Assembly: GCF_037893015.1 (NCBI RefSeq) | Contig: NC_133658.1 | Span: 281,133,221 to 281,197,220, forward strand | DNA from: Macrotis lagotis | Lineage: Eukaryota > Chordata > Mammalia > Peramelemorphia > Peramelidae | Direction of reading: 5' to 3' | Length of the DNA stretch: 64,000 nucleotides | Shown: positions 34,426 through 45,489 of the stretch, piece by piece | Position numbering within the stretch: position 1 is the stretch's first letter | Layout of the letters: each line of letters opens with the position of its first letter | Notes under the pieces: model-generated | What the model was told of the DNA's origin: nothing | The model's input: only the letters and a program-made list of their open reading frames with translations | Databases searched by the model: none | Translations under genes and position numbers: made by a program

Positions 34426-35126
34426 TGATGAAAAGACTATATCTAAACAGAAAATTTGGTCTTCAAACAGGAGTCTCAAGAGATATATGAAAAGCTAAAC
34501 AGGAGAAAAGAAAAATCTGTTATGCAATAAGATGAAAATAGTATATCCCCACCAAGAAGTTTCTCTTTACTCTTGAGAAATACAACTCTATTAGAGGGAA
34601 TACACTTAGCCAGAAGTAATTGACACTCATTTGTTGCCTGTGACTCTGGTGGGCTGATTTTAAAATAATATCTACTTAAAAATGGGAGACAGTAAAGGGA
34701 GGGGAGGAAGGCAGAGATTGAATGGGGGTAAATTACATCCTATGAAGAAGGGCAAAGGGCCTATTATAATAGCAGGGAAGAAGGGAGGCAGTGAGAACCC
34801 CTGAAAATTGCTCTCATCAGATTTAAATTAATGAGGGATTAAAACACACACACACACACACACACTCTCAATAGAGTTTAAAAACTTATCTTACCTTTCA
34901 AGTATTAAAAGGTAGATGGGGGACAGGGGAGGAAAAGAGGAACTAAAAAAAGGATGAGAAAGAAGAAGGGGTAAAGAGAAAGGGGAAAGAAAGGGGAGGC
35001 GAGTTGGATAGAAGGCGGGGCAAACACATTGCAGGAGATGGTATTCAGAAGCAAAATACTGGGGAATAAGGTGAAAAGAGGGGGAAAATACAAATGAAAG
35101 GAAGATAGCACAGAGGGCAATAAAGA

Positions 35127-35625
35127 GTGAGTAATTATAAGTTTGAATGTGAATGGGATGAACTCTCCTGTAAAATGTAAGCAGATAGTAGAGTGGATTA
35201 AAAACCAGAATCTTACAATATACTACTTACTAGAAATGCATTTGAAGCAGAGAGATACAAACATACAAACACTGGAGGAGAATATATTATGCTTCAGCTG
35301 AGGTGAAAAAGGTACAGGCAGCAGGCCTTATCTCAGATAAAGCAAATACAAAAATACAACTCATTAAAAGAGATAAGGAAGGAAACTACAACCTCCTAAA
35401 AGATACCATAGACAATGAAGTAATTTCAATACTAAGTATATATGTACCAAGCAGTATAGCATCTAAATTTTTACAGGAGAGGCTGAATGAGTTATAGGAA
35501 GACATAGACAGCAAAACTCTACTGGTGGGAGACCTCAATCTTGGTCTCTCAGAATTAGATAAATCTAACCATAAAATAAACAAGAAGAAAGTTAAGGAGG
35601 AAAATAGAATGTTAGAAAACTTAGA
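35127..35625 (+). pseudogene. L1 ORF2 N-terminal endonuclease domain, truncated
   Basis: With frameshifts it reads NVNGMNSP-like start, LISDKANTKIQLIKRDKEGN, LSIYVPSS (IYAPN motif) and LLVGDLNLGLSELDKS (GDFN motif), the AP-endonuclease domain of L1. It ends at a WSINE. Confidence 0.82.
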
Positions 35626-35628
35626 CAT

Positions 35629-35781
35629 TGGGGTGGCTAAGTGGCACAGTGGATAGAGCACTGACCCTGGAGTCAGGAGTATCTGAGTTCAAATCCAGCC
35701 TCAAACACTTAATAATTACCTAGCTGCATGGCCTTGGGCAAGCCACTTAACTCCACTGCCTAGCAAAAACCTAAAAAAATA
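35629..35781 (+). mobile_element. WSINE1-type SINE in L1 ORF2
   Basis: Full length. Both sides show AAAACTT (35616-35622 and 35781-35787 region), which is short for a duplication and also coincides with the L1 deletion joint. Confidence 0.88.
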
Positions 35782-36880
35782 AAAACTTCTGGGAAAAACG
35801 GAAGATAGTATGGCAGAAACTAAGATTAAAGATAAAAATCAAATAATCACTAAATAATCACTAAAACCCATACCAAGATAAGATCAAAATGGGTGAAGAA
35901 TTTAGACATAAAAGACAATATTATAAGCCAATTAGAACAAGGAATAGTCTACCTGTCAGATATATGAAAGGGGAGCAGTTTATAACCAAGGGAGAGATAG
36001 AGAACATTATAAAAAACGAACTGTATAATTTTGATTACATTACATTAAAAGGCTTTTGCACAAACAAAACCATTCTTCAAAAGAAATATAGTAAATTGGG
36101 AAACAATTTTTACAACTGATATTTCTGACAAAGCCTCATTTCTAAACTATATAGAGAAGTGAGTTAAATTTATAAAAAAAAAAACCAAGCCTTTCTCCAA
36201 TTGACAAATGGTCAAAGGATATGCAAAGGTAATTTTCAGATGAGGAAATCAAGGCTTTCTATAGTCATATGAAAAATTGTTCTAGAACATTAAAAAAAAG
36301 AAAAATTGTTCTAAATCTTTACTGATTAGAGAAATATAAATTAAAGCATCTCTGAGGTACTACCTCACACCTCTCAGATTGGCCAATATGACCAGAAAGG
36401 ATAATAATCAATGTTGGAAGCAATATGGGAAATCTGGGACACTAATGCATTGTTGGTGGAGCTGTGAACTGATCCATCCTTTCTGAAAAGCAATTAGGAA
36501 TTATGTCCAAATGGCAATAAAAATGTGCATACCCTTTGATCCAGCAATACCACTACTGGATCCATATCCTGAAGAGATCATGAAAAAGGGTTAAAAACCC
36601 CACATATATAAAATATTTATAGCAGCTCTGTTTGTAGTGGCAAAGAATTGGAAATCTAGAGGATGTTCATTAATTGGGGAATGGCTGAACAAATTATGGT
36701 ATATGTACGTGATGGAACACTATTATTCTATTAGAAAACAGGAGCTATGGGATTTCAGAGAAGCCTGTAAAAACTTGCATGAATTGATGCTAATTGAGAT
36801 GAGCAAATCCAGAAGAACATTGTATACCTTAACAACAACATGGGATGATGATCAACCTTGATAGACACGCTCACTCCATT
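35782..36880 (+). pseudogene. L1 ORF2 C-terminal region
   Basis: Starts at the (N)FWEKRKIVWQKL motif (compare NFWENCKTVWQKL at ~5790). It continues through ALMHCWWSCELIHPF-like sequence and AKNWKSRGCSLIGEWLNKLW (36637). The ORF2 body between endonuclease and this point (RT core) is absent. Confidence 0.8.
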
Positions 36881-37684
36881 AGTGCAATGATCAGGGACAG
36901 TTTTAAGGGATCTGTGATAGAGGATACCATCTATATCCAGAGAAGGAACTACAGAGGTTAAATGAAGACAAAAGATTATTATCTTAAATTTTTAAAAAGT
37001 TGTCTTATGTACTACATAATTATGCTATCTCTAATATTTTCTTTCTTCCTATGGATATGTTTTTTCTCAATACATTCAATTTTGATCTATGTATAGCATG
37101 GAAACAAATATAAAGACTATATCAGATTGCCTTCTGTTGGGGGAGGAGAGGAGGGAGAGGGAAAAATTGTAAAATTCAAAACCTTACAAAAAATGTCCAG
37201 TAGAAACTACTATTGTATATAATTGGAAAACAAATAAAATATTTATATAATTAAAAAATAAGATGTGGAAAATTTCTAGTTATCTATATGGTTATACAAA
37301 GTTCAGCATAATAAAAACACAAATTGGGCCAAATAAAAAAAAGAGAACATGAGACCATTAATATATACTAACTCTTGTATAATTTGTTAAAGGAGATGAT
37401 AGAAATTTGTGTCTCTGAAAAAAAAAGCAACAGAATTGAAAAAGGTCCAGAATTATTGGCTCAAAAGCTTCACAGTAGTGCATACATTGTTATCAAAGCA
37501 TTTGACCAGATTCCTCTCACACATTAGTCTGATCCTGCCTTTCTAAATAAATGGGATTATACTACCCAAAATTGAGAAATCTAATGACTCCTCCAAATAT
37601 AGGTCAATTATGTGATGTATTTTATTTCACCAAAGACAAAAACAAATGAAAAACTATAAAGATTTTCAAGAATATATTGAGTGA

Positions 37685-37835
37685 AGGGGCGGCTAGGTGG
37701 CGCAGTGGATAAAGCACCGGCCCTGAAGTCAGGAGTACCTGGGTTCAAATCGGGTCTCAGATAATAATTACCTAGCCATGTGGCCTTGGGCAAGCCACTT
37801 AACCCCACTAGCCTTGTAAAAACCTAAAAAAAAAA
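37685..37835 (+). mobile_element. WSINE1-type SINE in the R4-like LINE
   Basis: Flanked by AAGAATATATTGAGTGA at 37668-37684 and 37836-37852 (17 bp, perfect). Confidence 0.94.
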
Positions 37836-39410
37836 AAGAATATATTGAGTGAGAAGTAGAATTTTGTGCCACAAAAAATTCTAAGAGATATAAAGAGCAA
37901 TATATTATTAATTCAATGATTATTGAACAAGCCTGCTGAAAGTGACAACATCTATCCTGTCTTTATGGATTATTACAAAATCTTTGATTCAGTTTCATCT
38001 TCATGGTTTGTGCCTTTAAAATATATAAAATAGATCCAAATATATTGAGAATGCTGTAGTATTTGATGTCCTTATAGAAAGTGTTCTCCAAATAAAACAT
38101 ACTATTAATGTACTAATGTCAAGAACAAGAGCTATAAAACCTGGCCTTTTCCACAGAGATAGTTTTTACCCAGTATAATTCTGTTTTAAATACATCATTA
38201 TCTCTTCTAAATCAAAATAAGTATGACTCCCAAGTTAAAGAGCTGGTGGGACCAAAACATTTTATTGAGTAGTTGATGTTCAAGTCTCTATGGCTCTCCT
38301 GAAAAACATATCAATCTGCTCATTGATCTCATGGAATCTTTCTACGAAGAAACAATGTCATTTGGGATGAATAATTGAAAAGAATTGAATGAAGATTTTG
38401 AGTTTAAATTTGGAGGTCACATTTAGACCAGTGGAGGAAGGTAATATCTACCAAAGATATACTGAGCATAAAGAAAACAAGAGAAAACTATGGTTGAATA
38501 TGTAAGGGAAAAATTTTTTTACTAGAATCTTGAAATCAAAGCTAAAAGGGAAGACTTTATAAGAGTAGTTAAATCCCAGCCCCAAGATGTCACCCCTGAA
38601 AACCAGATTAAACTGTAATTGGGAAAGGTTTAACAAAAATCAATTTAAAAAACCCCAATATAAATAATGTTAATTTGTGTTCTTCTAAGTCAATGTGCAA
38701 CTGTGAGTCTGACATTAGTGACCTCTGCAACAGTAATACTAAAATACACTTTTAGACCTCTAAAATAGATCATAATAGATTTGCAAAGTAACCTACAGAA
38801 ACATGTACTATATTAGTAAAATACAACAGAATTATCATCCAAAAATAATTGTTGAAAGACTAATACTTCCTCATCAGAAGGGGGAAGACTTTCTTAGAAT
38901 ACAGAATAACCAGATAATAAGCCTACAGAAATAATTTTGTAAGAAGCAGACATCACTTTGCCAGGCACTATTGTGGACAGGTGCACATCACTGAATTTGG
39001 CAAACATAAATAAAAGTGATTTTTTTTTTTGGCTAGGTGGAGTTTCTGAAATACCTATGGATCAAGAATAAAATTAAAAAGACCTCCATGGGTGATGGCT
39101 CTGAATTTTACCATATGTTAACAAGTAAGCATTAAGCAAATGACTAAGTCATGAAGATTTGTGGAAACAGAGGGGTTAATGGTCCCCAGGACCATATTAT
39201 TTATCCTTAATCCCATCAAAAGGATTATTCTTAAGGAACCTGGATTTAGAGAACTATGTGAATTATGCAAGAAAATTAGAAACTCTACAAGACAACACAT
39301 TGCTGGTTGGTTACCAAATACCCAATAAGATATGACCTGGTGTTTAGAATTATATTTCAGAAACTCAATATATTTCATGGACTGACAAATAACATATTCT
39401 TTTTGATTCT

Positions 39411-39558
39411 TTTTTAATTTTTGCTTTTTTTCAAAGGTAGTGGGGCTTAAGTGACTTGCCCAAGGTCACACAGCTATGTAATTACTAAGTGTCTGAGTTC
39501 AGATTAGAACTCTGGTCCCCTTGACTCCAGAACTGGTGCTCTATTCACTGACAAATTC
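39411..39558 (-). mobile_element. WSINE1-like SINE, older copy
   Basis: T-rich start, AAGTGACTTGCCCAAGGTC, TTGACTCCAGAACTGGTGC. It interrupts the R4-like sequence between its zinc-finger and endonuclease parts. Confidence 0.8.
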
Positions 39559-39917
39559 TTATAATGCAAATATTGATCTCAAAATACACTGAAGAATTGA
39601 ACCAATAAATTGAATGGGACCATTTATCAAGACCAGACTTTTGCCCACAATTCTTCAGATAATACTGATTAAAAAAACTTATGAATGTTTTAATGGTTAT
39701 CACCACAACAATATATTCATATTTTCCAACCTATATTGAATGAAATATTTTCAAAATGATCTAGATCACAATCCCATAGTAACTATATTTAATTTTTAAA
39801 AGTTGTCTTATGTATTATGATTTTTTCCCTCTAATTTTTTCCTTTTTTATTTGATTCTTCTTTCACAACATGAATAATATGGATTTTAACATAGTTATAT
39901 AGGCACAATCTATTTTA

Positions 39918-40307
39918 TTTTATGTTTTTAAAAGATTTTATTTATTTTGAGTTTTACAATTTTTCCCCAATCTTTCTTCCCTCCCCCACCCCACCCCCAC
40001 AGAAAGCAATTTATCAGTCTTTACATTGTTTCCATGTTGTACATTGATCCAAATTGAGTGTGAAGAGAGAGAAATTATATCCTTCAGGAAGAAATATAAA
40101 GTATAACAGATAACAAGATTAGACAATAAGATATCAGGGTTTTTTCCTAAATTAAAGGGAATAGTCCTTGAACTTTGTTCAAACTCCACGGCTCTTTATC
40201 TGGATTCAGATGGTATTCTTCATGGCAGACAGCCCAAAATTGTCCCTGATTGTTGCACTGATGGAATGAGCAAGTCCATCAAGGTTGATCATCACCCCCA
40301 TGTTCAA
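39918..40307 (-). mobile_element. L1 3' end (-) nested in L1 (+)
   Basis: Flanked by AATCTATTTTA at 39907-39917 and 40308-40318. Same subfamily as 512-951. Confidence 0.9.
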
Positions 40308-40397
40308 AATCTATTTTAGATTGCTTTCTGTCAGAGGAAATGGAAGAAGGGATAAATATGTGAAACTTAAAACCTTATAAAAAAAATTATTGTTGAG

Positions 40398-40530
40398 GGG
40401 TGGCTAGGGATAGAGAACCTGCCCTGGAGTCAGGAGTACCTGAGTTAAAATATTGACCTCAGACACTTATGTTATGTAACCTTGGACAAGTCACTTTAAC
40501 CCCATTGCTTTGCAAAAACTAAAACAAAAA
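40398..40530 (+). mobile_element. WSINE1-like SINE with shortened head
   Basis: GGGTGGCTAGGGATAGAGAACC lacks part of the A-box region. Flanks ATTATTGTTGA / ATATTGCTGA. Confidence 0.82.
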
Positions 40531-40814
40531 AAAATATTGCTGAAAACTATCTTTACATGTAATTGGAAAAATAAATAAAATATTTTTAAAAAATCTCATA
40601 GTAAAAGATAAGATGCATGTCAACCTATTTGTCTGATCTGCTGAAGTTTCAGTACAATTTAAGAAATGATTGAAGAAAATGAACGTATTTCTCAATACAT
40701 GTATTCAACCACAGCAGTTATGCAACAATCCATAGACCATTAAATATAAAAGAATTAGCAGCACGATAGTGACGTGCCCCAGTGCTGTTCCTATCCAAAC
40801 TCTATCAAAAAAAC

Positions 40815-41062
40815 TCAGTTAATAAGAATTTATTAAGTAGTTCCCATATATAAGGCCTTATGCAAAGTATTGGGTGTTCACAAAAGGCAAAAGCATAAAT
40901 AAATTAATTATAATAAAATCACAAGTATAATTTATAAAAATAAGTATAAAACCATTAATAAATGCTTGTTGACTCACTGAAAAGCATTATTGCTTCCTTC
41001 ATGGAACTCACAGCCTAGTGGAGCAAACATACAAATAATAGTATATATACATATGTTCTATC

Positions 41063-41094
<32 letters not shown>

Positions 41095-41290
41095 CACAGC
41101 TTAGAAGAAGGGAATCTAGTGGGAAGGCACTATCACTAGGGAACAAAATCAGAAAGGCCTACTGCAAAAGATAGAATTTGAGCTGAGTCTTAAAAGCAAA
41201 CCAGGGAATCTAGAAGGCAAAAGTGAAGAGGGAGTTATGTCAGACATGAGAAACAACTATTGCAAAGCCATAGGAAGTAGGAGGTGAAGT
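40815..41290 (+). repeat. unassigned old dispersed repeat, copy C
   Basis: TTTATTAAGTAGTTCCCATATATAAGG, TTCATGGAACTCACAGCC and GAATTTGAGCTGAGTCTTAAAAG in the same order as copies A and B. A (TATC)n tract lies at 41060-41094. Confidence 0.5.
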
Positions 41291-41325
41291 GTTGTGTTTA
41301 AGGAATTAACATAGAATGGGTCATA

Positions 41326-41329
<4 letters not shown>

Positions 41330-41382
<53 letters not shown>

Positions 41383-41407
41383 TATGTATGTATATATATG
41401 TATATAT

Positions 41408-41439
<32 letters not shown>

Positions 41440-41450
41440 GTATATGTAAT
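41330..41450. repeat. (TA)n with TATG interruptions
   Basis: About 120 bp of alternating TA with ATGTATATG blocks. Confidence 0.95.
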
Positions 41451-41464
41451 GTAAGAAAATTGGG

Positions 41465-41612
41465 GGGCAGCTAGGTGGCGCAGTGGATAGAGCACCAGCC
41501 CTGGAGTCAGGAGGACATGAGTTCAAATTTGACTTCAGACACTTAATAATTACCTAGCTGTGTGGCCTTGGGCAGGCCACTTAACCCCATTTGCCTTGCA
41601 AAAACCTAAAAA
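41465..41612 (+). mobile_element. WSINE1-type SINE
   Basis: Flanked by AAAATTGGG at 41456-41464 and 41613-41621. Confidence 0.92.
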
Positions 41613-41621
41613 AAAATTGGG

Positions 41622-42190
41622 AAAATGAGATGAAGGAGGAAGGGGAGAAGTAGGAGATGCTGACACTATTGTTGCTGCTGCTGATAGTGGTAATAGTGAT
41701 GATGGTGATGATGAAGATAACAATATTTCAGTGGTTTTACAATCCTCATGATGTGAGAACTCTCTTTAATGGTACAGGTCACCACACATCTATACTTTGT
41801 CATCCTGTGTCCCTCTTGTCCAGGTCCTTTCATAAATTCTCCATAGAGGGTCTATCCAAACATACTGTACAAGTGTCCTACCATAGTACTGGTATCAACA
41901 CAGGACATGTTATCTTGTGCTTACTAAACAATTTGCCCAGCATTTTCTCTGACCCTACTTTTGTCTGTGTCCACTTGATCCATGTCCTCCTTGATGATTT
42001 CTTTAAAATGTTTCTGGTGTGAAATTCCTCACTGGTAATTTGTTGCAGCTAGATTTTTGCCTACTTTATATCTCAGTTGCCAATGATGACATTCAAAAAT
42101 TGTAAATCTTTGTAGATTATATGGTTCTATGATTTGTAGCTATATAGTATCACTAGAAGTATGTGATACTAAAATAAGTGTTCTTTACTC
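41622..42190. other. unassigned stretch
   Basis: It includes a degenerate GAT/GTG run (41660-41720). The 121-codon open frame at 41657-42022 has no domain, and its hydrophobic start is produced by that run. I see no gene. Confidence 0.4.
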
Positions 42191-42194
42191 TGAA

Positions 42195-42440
42195 TGCAGA
42201 TTGAAGCATACTTTCTTAAACTTTATTTTTCTTTATTTTTTGTCTGTTTTTGCAAATTGGCTAATGTGGAAATATGTTTTGCATGGTGTTACATGTAATC
42301 AGTATAAAATTGCTTGCTTTCTCATGGAGGGGGAGGGGCAAGAGGGAGAGAATTTGGAACTCAAATTTTTTTAAATGACTATTAAAATGTTTTACATTTA
42401 ACTAGGAAATGCTTAATGAAATAAAATATATATTTTAAAA
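42195..42440 (+). mobile_element. L1 3' end
   Basis: CTGAATGCAGATTGAAGCATAC, GTGGAAATATGTTTTGCATGG, purine block, A/T-rich tail. Confidence 0.72.
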
Positions 42441-42602
42441 CAATAAAGATTAAACTTCCCCAAAAAGGGATTTTTGATATATCAAAAAGTTTGGAATCAT
42501 TGAAGAAATTATGTAATTTGGTAAATGACCATGATCTACTTTTTTGAAGGGCTTTCACACCCATTATTTTATTGCCCCCCCCAAAAAAAACCCTCACAAA
42601 TA

Positions 42603-42780
42603 ATGCTTTGGAAAGAGCACTGGCTGAGTAGTGAGGAGATAAGGCTTCTAATCTTGATTCTGTTCTTAGTGTAACTGTGGATAAGTCAGGTTCCCTCTCT
42701 GGGCTTCAATTTCCTCCTTCTATAAAATGAAGCCATAAGTAGATAGTCTCAAAGCAACTTCCTTTCTCTGACCATCTGAA
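42603..42780 (+). mobile_element. MIR
   Basis: GAAAGAGCACTGGCTGAGTAG, CTGGGCTTCAATTTCCTCC and TATAAAATGAAGCC are in MIR order. Confidence 0.7.
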
Positions 42781-43104
42781 TACATGATTCTATCCTCATT
42801 TAATAGTGAAAGGACACAGAGCCAGTAAATGCCAAGGACAGTTCTGGAGCACAGATCTTCCATGTCCTGGTCTGTTTCTCTTTCCAGTTCTTTTCTGAGA
42901 GGAAGAGAGAATATGCATGAAAAAGTTTGGAATGTATCCTTTCCTACTCACTCATCCAACTCAAGATAAGTCCTGACTATGAAGACATTTTAAGCCACAG
43001 TAACACCTTCTTTGTCAAGTTCAACTATGTCTTTATTTTTTGATTAAATATTAGTCCCAGTTCACTGTGTTAATGGGAACCTCCCAGCCACATTCAGTGA
43101 TTTT

Positions 43105-43254
43105 TTTTCAGGTTTTTGCAAGGCAAATGGGGTTAAGTGGCTTGCCCAAGGCCACGCAGCTAGGTAATTATTAAGTGTCTGAGACTGGACTTGAACCCAG
43201 GTACTCCTGACTCCAGGGCCGGTGCTTTATCCACTGCGCCACCTAGCCACCCCC
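43105..43254 (-). mobile_element. WSINE1-type SINE
   Basis: Complete reverse copy. Flanks TCAGTGATTTT / TCAATGAATTTT. Confidence 0.92.
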
Positions 43255-45150
43255 TCAATGAATTTTCAAGAGCCCTTTGCCTTCCCTCTCTCCACATCAC
43301 CCAGTTCCTTCATTTATATCTGGGATAATTTTCTGATATTTTTCTCTTCTCAGTAACTCATAATGAAGCTCGGCTCACAAAGTTGCACATCATGGCCCTA
43401 ATTTTAAAAATGATGTTTATTAAGTAATCAATTTGAAATATTGGCACAATCCATTGATGGTTTTCCTGAAACACTGACGTTTGTAAGAAAACTACTCACA
43501 AAGATAGCTCTGATTGAGATGACTCTTTCAGAATTTAACAAGCTAGAATGATGTTAACACAATAACCTAGGATTCAAGGAAAGGAGAGTTAAAGGTTTGA
43601 CTTCTCTTTTGACAACAGGTCAACCAGACACTCAGTGAAGTTATAAGCTAAGCATGGTTATAGTGATCAAAGGTTTAAATCTTGACCTTCCCAGTCTAGC
43701 TCCCAAATGTTCTTATACTGAGAACTCTGAAAAATCCACTGAGTGATTCTTCCTTTGTGGAAAACCAGGATGTCTATTCCCTTTTATAGTAATGGGGTCA
43801 GGAATATTAACATGACTTAGGCTCTAATACGACATCATTAAATGTCACAAGACAATATACCTGGGTTTTATTTTTGTATCACCTGCATGACCTCAAAAAT
43901 ATTCCACAGAGATACATTTGAGCTCTCTCTGGACTCTGTTTCATTCTTTCTCTCCATCATTCCATACCAGAAACTTTCTCCCCTTGTCCTTCCTTATGCT
44001 TTATCACTGCCCTGCTGTCTCTTCTTCTTTGTCCTTCCTTTTGGCTTTTTTTTTTTTTGGTAAGAATTTCATTTATTCAATAAATCCAGAGCAAATCTTG
44101 TATATTCCTCTTTAAAATACCATGAATATGATATCAAGGTAAAGAATTTGCCATCCTATGCTATCAAAGGATAAGCTCTGGAACATTCTACCAGTCTGAA
44201 AAATTGTTATGGACCACATGACTACTACTTGAGAATCAGCCTAGTTAAAAAAGTGGGTCACAATTTGACCCATTTTTATGGTTTCATTACTTCATAAAAG
44301 TAATCTTCAATAAGACATAGAGATGGGCCCATCTTCATTGGTGAAAGAATACCAACAAAATTGAATATTTTTTAATAACTATTTTTATTGATCTGAACAC
44401 TAAAAGCCTATATTCTTAGTTAAGCAAAGGGAGAGGTTTAATTTTGGTTTCCATGGATAAATTCCACCACTCCTAATGCTCTGTCCCCTGGTTAAGTTAG
44501 AGAAATAATGTATCATGAACTGAAGAAGGGAATGATCTGGAGGATGTAAGGCAACTAGGAAAGATAAGAGAGACATGTATGGGGGCAGATGAATGGATAG
44601 GGAAAGCAAATGTGAAAGAGCAAAAAGATGAAGAGAGAAGGTGAATAGGGATGGTTAGGAAGTTGAGAATGAAAGATATGAGAAGGGGGGCAGAGAGGTA
44701 GGAGTGAAACTGATGAGAGCTTTATGATTATATATGACTATAACAACACATGAAAAAAAGGAAAATATAAAATAGTCATCAATTTTGTATGCCCATTTCT
44801 ACTTCCATAATGACGGTAACAAAGTGGCAGAAAAATGGGGCAATGAATACTAAATACTAAATACTAAAAGTCACACAATTTTTAGATTATATTAACTTTA
44901 ACTTAAATTTAATGGTCTCCAAATGTGACAAACCTGTCCAATGACCAGCAAGTGAATATTCATATTAATTTTCATATTTCCAGTAAAAAAAAGGCAAAAC
45001 CTTAAGGTTGAAGGGGCATGACATGATGGTTCAAGGGTTCTTCATGAGGGGTAAATAAAAGAACATATGGAACTGGTTTTTATCATGCATGCACCCAAAA
45101 ACAATAAGAGACAACAATTTCTGGGACACGTCATCTTCAACAACTACCTA
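43255..45150. other. unique stretch without recognised repeat or gene
   Basis: The longest stretch outside the NACC2 region free of recognised repeats (about 1.9 kb). Short frames only; small TAAATAC triplication at 44850-44870. Confidence 0.5.
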
Positions 45151-45166
45151 TTAAGAGTCTATCAGA

Positions 45167-45322
45167 GGGATGGCTAGGTGGTGCAGTGGATAGAGCACTG
45201 GCCTTGTAGTCAGGAGTACCTGGGTTCAAATCCGACCTCAGACACTTAATAATTACCTAGCTGTGTGGCCTTGGGCAAACCACTTAACCCCATTTGCCTT
45301 GCAAAGACCTTTAAAAAAAAAA
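45167..45322 (+). mobile_element. WSINE1-type SINE at the left of a composite insertion
   Basis: Full length with A-rich tail. It has no clear own duplication. AAGAGTCTATCAG at 45153-45165 recurs after the HAL1 at 47166-47178. 45323-45480 between SINE and HAL1 is unassigned and ends CCTTGCAAAATCTAAAAA, a WSINE-like tail. Confidence 0.85.
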
Positions 45323-45489
45323 GAGAATACTTAGTGTTGATCGTGGGATTTGAACCTAGATGACTTGTTACTTGATTGCCCCAAAACTTCACTGGTTCTA
45401 CATTATCTACAATGTGCCAAACCCGCTTCCTTCCTTAAATCAGCTGATAGCCTTGCAAAATCTAAAAAAAAAAAAAAAAAGATTATCAG

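Larger units (their letters stand above)
32744..37250 (+). mobile_element. L1 with 5'UTR, ORF1, partial ORF2 and 3'UTR (internally deleted)
   Basis: It begins in an L1 5'UTR (GACCAAGATGGCAGAAAGAAACC) and ends in an L1 3'UTR with an A-rich tail. TTAAAAAATAAGATGTG at 32567-32583 and 37251-37267 (17 bp, perfect) brackets it together with the WSINE on its left. ORF1 and ORF2 are separated by ~700 bp that is purine-rich and contains a CA repeat (34841-34863). The RT region of ORF2 is missing. Confidence 0.85.
39783..40591 (+). mobile_element. L1 3' end in the R4-like LINE, itself hit twice
   Basis: Flanked by AATCCCATAGTAA (39770-39782) and AATCTCATAGTAA (40592-40604). Forward L1 3'UTR split by a reverse L1 (39918-40307) and a WSINE-like SINE (40398-40530). 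Confidence 0.85.
31900..40800 (+). pseudogene. R4/Dong-clade non-LTR retrotransposon (decayed), split by nested insertions
   Basis: After the insertions are set aside, about 2.9 kb of plus-strand sequence reads in the order expected for a single R4-type ORF, with many stops and frameshifts. N-terminal region: LEKIVEDLWKDIGRLSQC (~32050) and DQNKLFHINSEFYYIGL (~32490). RT: VQNYWLKSFTVVH (37445), NDSSKYRSIM (37582), YPVFMDYYKIFDSV (~37950), KPGLFHRDSFYPV (~38135), ESFYEETMSFGMNN (~38331). Then ETEGLMV (~39165), a zinc-finger-like CELCKKIRNSTRQHIAGW with the last Cys lost (~39255), a restriction-like endonuclease-type stretch KLNGTIYQDQTFAHN (~39609), and SQYMYSTTAVMQQS (~40690). R4 elements carry a C-terminal restriction-like endonuclease rather than the AP endonuclease of L1. 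L1 and RTE are excluded because their RT and C-terminal motifs differ. Clade assignment is by eye. Confidence 0.75.

Noticed and set aside
39018..39042. Short GGCTAGGTGG as a SINE remnant
   Set aside because: Only ~10 bases match, and the R4-like frame reads through it.
41657..42022. 121-codon frame with a hydrophobic N-terminus (signal-peptide-like)
   Set aside because: The Leu/Val/Met start is produced by a GTTGCTGCTGCTGATAG-type simple run. No domain or splice context.
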